A stretch of DNA of 8,578 nt from Acidimicrobiia bacterium. GTDB taxonomy: Bacteria > Actinomycetota > Acidimicrobiia > Acidimicrobiales > Ilumatobacteraceae. Location: assembly GCA_030425785.1 (NCBI GenBank), contig JAUHYJ010000131.1, forward strand, positions 1-8,578. The letters run 5' to 3'. The position numbers and the translations under genes are program-made. Shown here one piece after another: positions 5,306 through 8,578 of this stretch; the first letter of the stretch is position 1, and each line of letters opens with the position of its first letter. Under the pieces are notes generated by a model. It had not been told where the DNA came from and searched no databases. It worked only from the letters and a program-made list of their open reading frames with translations.

Positions 5306-6922
5306 ATGGCGTTGCGGGATGCGAACATCGCGAGGATGGGCGACGGGCTCTTCGACGTGCTCATCGTCGGAGCCGGGATCAACGGCGCCGTCTCCGCGGC
5401 CGCGCTCGCCGGCCGCGGCGCGTCGGTGGCATTGATCGACCGTGGCGACTTCGCCGGGTTCACCAGCCAGGAATCGTCGAACCTCGTCTGGGGCGGGTTC
5501 AAGTACCTCGAGAACTACGAGCTCCCGCTGGTGTTCGACCTGTGCCGCTCGCGCAACCGGTTGATGCGGGCCTATCCGGACAACGTCCGCGAGATCGGCT
5601 TCCTGGCCGCGCTCGACGAGACCGCTCCGTACCGGCCGTGGTTCGCAGCGCTCGGCGCGACGGGGTACTGGATGATCGGCCTGTTCGGCACCAAGCGGCC
5701 GCGGCTCTACGACGCCGCCGAGATCAAGGACCAGGAACCGGCGATCGACACCACGAACGTGCGTGGCGGCATCGAGTATCACGACGCGTACCTGATCGAC
5801 AACGACTCCCGCTTCGTGTTCTCGTTCGTGCGCTCCGCGGTCGAGGCGGGTGCGAGCGTCGCCAACTACGTCGAGTTGCTCGACGCGGAGCGGCGCGACG
5901 GCCGATGGATCGCTCGGCTGCGGGACGTCGACAGCGGCGAGGAGTTCACGACCTCGGCCCGCACCATCGTCAACGCGGCCGGCCCGTTCGTCGACGGGCT
6001 CAACCAGGCGTGGCACAACACGACCGAGCACCGGATCGTCTACTCGAAGGGCATCCACCTGGTGGTGCCCCGGCTCACGACCAACCGTCACGATCGGGTG
6101 CTCGCCTTCTTCGACGACACCGAGCGGCTCTTCTACGTGATCCCGATGGGCCGGCGGTCGGTCATCGGCACGACCGACACCCGGGTCGACACCCCGTTCA
6201 CCCACGTCACCGACGACGACCGCAACTTCCTCCTCGATCAGATCAACGCCCGGCTCGACCTCGAGCGGCCGCTCACCGTCGACGACGTCATCGCCGAGCG
6301 CTCGGGGGTGCGACCGCTCGTGGTGCAGCGAGGCTCGGGTGAGCAGCGTGATGTCGACTGGACGTCGCTCAGCCGGAAGCACGAGATCGAGCGCGACGAC
6401 GATCAGGCGATCGTCACGGTCTTCGGCGGCAAGCTCACCGACTGCCTCAACGTCGGTGAAGAGGTCTGCGAGGAGATCGAGCACCTCGGCGTGCCGCTCG
6501 AGCGCGACCTGCACAACTGGTACGGCGAACCGGCGAAGGCCACCCGCAAGGAGTTCTACCGCCAGGCCCGACTGATGAAGCTCGACCGGTTGCGCACCAA
6601 GCCCGAGACCGAGCCGCTCAGCGACCGTCTGTGGCGCCGTTACGGACGTCGGGCGTTCGACCTGCTCGAGATGATCCGCGCCGACCCCACGATGGGTGAG
6701 GACATCATGGGGTCGGCCGATTACCTGCGGGCCGAGCTGTACAACGCCGCCGAGCACGAGATGATCGTGCGGCTCGACGACTTCATGCGGCGGCGCTCGA
6801 AGATCGACCTCGTCGTCCACGACGAGGCGATCGTGTCGTCGCCCGGCCTGCGAGAGGTCGCCGAGATCCTGTTCGGCGCCGACGCGGACCGTCGACTCGA
6901 CGAGTACCTCGCCGCCCGCTGA
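5306..6922 (+). CDS. glpD: FAD-dependent glycerol-3-phosphate dehydrogenase (GlpD family)
   Basis: The enzyme should oxidise glycerol-3-phosphate to dihydroxyacetone phosphate at the membrane, passing electrons to quinone. At 538 residues it is within the family's usual length. The N-terminal Rossmann motif GAGING (22-27) binds FAD. Family landmarks follow: SSNLVWGGFKYLENY (57-71), YHDAYLIDNDSRFV (158-171), NAAGPFVD (223-230), IGTTDT (287-292), SGVRPL (333-338), FGGKLTD (373-379). A C-terminal DAO_C-type helical domain covers roughly 410-520. One oddity: the stretch that reads HGGLRYLE in E. coli GlpD, as I recall it, is WGGFKYLE here. A start at M11 (position 5336) is possible. Upstream in-frame starts would run into the kinase gene and lack the fold. 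No good Shine-Dalgarno is seen for either start. No glpK or glpF lies beside it. Confidence 0.87.
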   Translation: MALRDANIARMGDGLFDVLIVGAGINGAVSAAALAGRGASVALIDRGDFAGFTSQESSNLVWGGFKYLENYELPLVFDLCRSRNRLMRAYPDNVREIGFLAALDETAPYRPWFAALGATGYWMIGLFGTKRPRLYDAAEIKDQEPAIDTTNVRGGIEYHDAYLIDNDSRFVFSFVRSAVEAGASVANYVELLDAERRDGRWIARLRDVDSGEEFTTSARTIVNAAGPFVDGLNQAWHNTTEHRIVYSKGIHLVVPRLTTNRHDRVLAFFDDTERLFYVIPMGRRSVIGTTDTRVDTPFTHVTDDDRNFLLDQINARLDLERPLTVDDVIAERSGVRPLVVQRGSGEQRDVDWTSLSRKHEIERDDDQAIVTVFGGKLTDCLNVGEEVCEEIEHLGVPLERDLHNWYGEPAKATRKEFYRQARLMKLDRLRTKPETEPLSDRLWRRYGRRAFDLLEMIRADPTMGEDIMGSADYLRAELYNAAEHEMIVRLDDFMRRRSKIDLVVHDEAIVSSPGLREVAEILFGADADRRLDEYLAAR

Positions 6923-6923
6923 C

Positions 6924-6944
6924 CGACGCCGGCACGTGGCGTCG
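6924..6944. terminator. Hairpin between convergent glpD and peptidase genes
   Basis: CGACGCC (6924-6930) and GGCGTCG (6938-6944) are exact inverted repeats with a 7-nt centre, in the 38-bp gap between the two stop codons. The position suggests a terminator usable from both sides. It lacks a T-run on either strand, so it may be only a weak or Rho-assisted one. Confidence 0.4.
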
Positions 6945-6960
6945 ACCGTCGACCCGGCGT

Positions 6961-8578
6961 TCAGTCGCGCGAGTCGTGGGCGCGGTGGGGGGTGACCGGG
7001 AGCAGGCCCACCGTGCGGTCGTCGACCAGTTCGGCCTGCACGTCGACGATGAGGTGCGCGGCGGCGTAGGTGTAGAGGCACACGACGCCGTCCGCCGGCG
7101 CCGCGATGGCGAGGTTCGCGGTCGCCGAGCCCGGCACGTAGTTGACGTTCGACGTCTGCGGCTCGCCGTCGACCAGGTCGTCGCAGTCGCCGATCCAGGC
7201 GTGGCCGGGGCCGTCGGGCTGGTCGACGGTCAGCGTGACCGCGACGCCCGCCGCCTCGGTGCCGAGGTCGAGCTCGATGACCTCGCCGGCGCCGGGCTTG
7301 TCGTCACACCAGGCGTCGGTGCACTCGCGCGTGTCGAGCCGGCGTTGCGCAGCGGCGACCTGCCACCCGAGGCCGGCCTCGCCCGCGTCCTCACTTGCGT
7401 CCTCGTCCGCGTCCTCGGCCGCGTCCTCATCCGCGTCCTCACTTGCGTCCTCGGCCGCGTCGTCGGCGCTGTCGGCCACGAGGCGTCCGAGCTCGTCGAC
7501 GATGACGTGGGTGGTCGTGTAGACGCTGACGCAGCTGCCCGGCTCACCGTTGTCGACGAGCGCGAGGTTGGCCCGTGCCAGGTCCGCGACGTAGTTGATG
7601 TTCGAGAACTCGGCGCTCTCGACCACGTCGCACCTGCCCGCCGACGCGTGCCCGGGGCCGACGCCGCCCGTCACGGTGAGGTTGACGATGCGGGGTGCGT
7701 CGTCGTCGGTGCGCACCTGGGTGAGACCGCGGTCGGAGACGGGGCCCTCGACGCAGTCGTTGCCGCGGCACGTGCCGTCGATGCGGGTGTCGGTCAGGCG
7801 CACCGGGGTGCTCGGCTCGAACCAGCGGCGCTCGTCGCCGGAGGTCGTGAGGAAGCCGACGACGTCGACGATCGAGTGGACGGCGGCCGATCGGTAGACG
7901 CAGAACGATCCCTCGTCGAGCGGGACGATCGCCATCGCCGCTGCCGTCTCGCCGGCGCCGAAGTTGACCGCCGACGTGCCGCGCTCGGGTTCGACCGCGC
8001 CGCACGGCTCGAGCGTGAGGAAGCCGGCGGCCGCGGGGTCGGTCGCCGTCAGGTTGACGAACGCCGCGACGGCTTCGTCGGGCGCGTCGGTGTCGACGCG
8101 GAGACGCCACCCGGCCCCCGGGCGGGCGTCGAGGCTGCATCGCTCGACGGTCTCGCCGTCATCGGCCACCGTCTCGATGCACTGGGCGTTCGGGTCGTCG
8201 CGCAGGTTGACATCGGCGATCGCCCGGGCCTGCTGGGGCGTGCCGCGGAACTCGAAGTGCGGGGGATCGCGGTGCACCGTCGTGCGCTCGGTGTCGAGCG
8301 TCTGACAGCCGCTGTTCCAGCCGTAGCCACCCCAGTACAGGCCCCACTTCTCGGCGGTCTGGATCACCCACCGCGGCATGTCCGTGACGATCGGGGTGCG
8401 GCACGCGGTCTGGCCGTCGATCGACGCGTAGCTACGGATCGGGTTCGCGGCCGCGTTGATGTCGATCGCGAGGCCCCACGCGTGGAGCGAGAGGTCGCGC
8501 GGGTCGCCCGACGGGCAGCTCCACCCGCCGTTGCCGCTGGTGCAGCGGAACGAGTAGCCGCCGGCGTCGCGGATCCGG
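6961..8578 (-). CDS. M15-type zinc D,D-peptidase with three C-terminal extracellular modules (N-terminus beyond window)
   Basis: The frame is open to the right edge, with 538 residues visible; an internal ATG at 8379 would cut the catalytic domain and is not the start. Visible residues 1-112 are a peptidase M15 (VanY/M15_4-like) domain: SLHAWGLAIDIN (30-41) supplies zinc ligands H32 and D39, and DPPHFEF (104-110) supplies the acidic residue D104 and third ligand H107. Such enzymes cut peptide bonds in peptidoglycan stems. Three related modules follow: A (147-256), B (257-367) and C (411-518). They share VNLT or VTLT, a Cys pair, SN(I/V)NYV or SAVNFG, AN-LA, and a closing (V/L)YT..-HxIVDV-type strand; B and C begin RL-(T)DTR. 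An acidic Glu-Asp-Ala linker (370-402) separates B and C. The protein ends PHRAHDSRD, like the start of a fourth module. A signal peptide is expected in the missing part. The modules may bind wall or surface polymers; that is inference. Confidence 0.85.
   Translation of the reverse strand, partial: RIRDAGGYSFRCTSGNGGWSCPSGDPRDLSLHAWGLAIDINAAANPIRSYASIDGQTACRTPIVTDMPRWVIQTAEKWGLYWGGYGWNSGCQTLDTERTTVHRDPPHFEFRGTPQQARAIADVNLRDDPNAQCIETVADDGETVERCSLDARPGAGWRLRVDTDAPDEAVAAFVNLTATDPAAAGFLTLEPCGAVEPERGTSAVNFGAGETAAAMAIVPLDEGSFCVYRSAAVHSIVDVVGFLTTSGDERRWFEPSTPVRLTDTRIDGTCRGNDCVEGPVSDRGLTQVRTDDDAPRIVNLTVTGGVGPGHASAGRCDVVESAEFSNINYVADLARANLALVDNGEPGSCVSVYTTTHVIVDELGRLVADSADDAAEDASEDADEDAAEDADEDASEDAGEAGLGWQVAAAQRRLDTRECTDAWCDDKPGAGEVIELDLGTEAAGVAVTLTVDQPDGPGHAWIGDCDDLVDGEPQTSNVNYVPGSATANLAIAAPADGVVCLYTYAAAHLIVDVQAELVDDRTVGLLPVTPHRAHDSRD
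7385..7456 (-). repeat. Six tandem 12-bp units encoding an Glu-Asp-Ala-x acidic linker
   Basis: Each unit on the plus strand is GCGTCCTC plus four variable bases (ACTT, GTCC, GGCC, ATCC, ACTT, GGCC), then the pattern decays. In the peptidase frame this gives the tetrapeptide E-D-A-(A/S/D/G), repeated about eight times including degenerate copies. It forms a highly negative, probably flexible linker between modules B and C. The unit length is a multiple of three, so copy-number change would keep the frame. Confidence 0.9.

Noticed and set aside
5165..7081. Minus-strand open frame of 638 codons opposite glpD
   Set aside because: It is the mirror frame of a well-supported FAD enzyme, has an Arg/Val/Asp-rich composition, and runs into the neighbouring peptidase gene.
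7385..7456. CRISPR-like regular repeat
   Set aside because: The 12-bp units are contiguous, in frame and code a simple tetrapeptide; there are no spacers.

Overview
The window is very GC-rich except for one patch at about 3110-3230. Its proteins fit a Gram-positive actinobacterium: a lipobox lipoprotein, an LPxTG-anchored surface protein, Thr/Pro stalks, and a DesK-type sensor paired with a LuxR-type regulator. The Cys-bracketed '(C)E(Y/W)(D/N)..L..D.P.C' repeats and the 'DTR ... VNLT ... SN(I/V)NYV ... HLIVDV' units remind me of exported proteins of the Acidimicrobiia (Ilumatobacter-like). That placement is from recall, not from a search.

Layout. Minus strand, 5168 down to 1: a sensor histidine kinase (5168-3933) and its response regulator (3936-3268) overlap by four bases (GTGA). 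A 216-bp intergenic region follows, the least GC-rich part of the window. It holds a terminator-like hairpin and a candidate promoter with a run of seven G in its spacer. Next comes a 665-residue secreted, repeat-bearing protein with a C-terminal LPRTG sorting signal (3051-1054). After a 66-bp gap filled by a strong hairpin comes a lipoprotein (987-1, running off the left edge). Plus strand: a GlpD-type FAD-dependent glycerol-3-phosphate dehydrogenase (5306-6922) diverges from the kinase across a 137-bp region with two clean dyads. Minus strand, right end: an M15-type zinc D,D-peptidase domain followed by three related extracellular modules (8578-6961, 5' end beyond the window) converges on glpD with a 38-bp gap.

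How the genes may work together: the kinase/regulator pair is an ordinary two-component system. Its position directly upstream of two cell-envelope proteins suggests, but does not prove, that it controls them. The M15 protein would act on peptidoglycan or its peptides outside the membrane. GlpD is a metabolic gene with no obvious link to the rest. No tRNA, rRNA, CRISPR array, insertion sequence or phage gene was seen. Most long open frames on the opposite strands are GC-driven shadows.

The points most worth a second look are: a hairpin whose stem buries the ribosome-binding site and start codon of the lipoprotein gene; a poly-G tract inside the candidate promoter of the LPxTG protein; nearly identical 51-bp repeats in that protein; and the modular M15 protein, which ends at the first residues of what would be a fourth unit.
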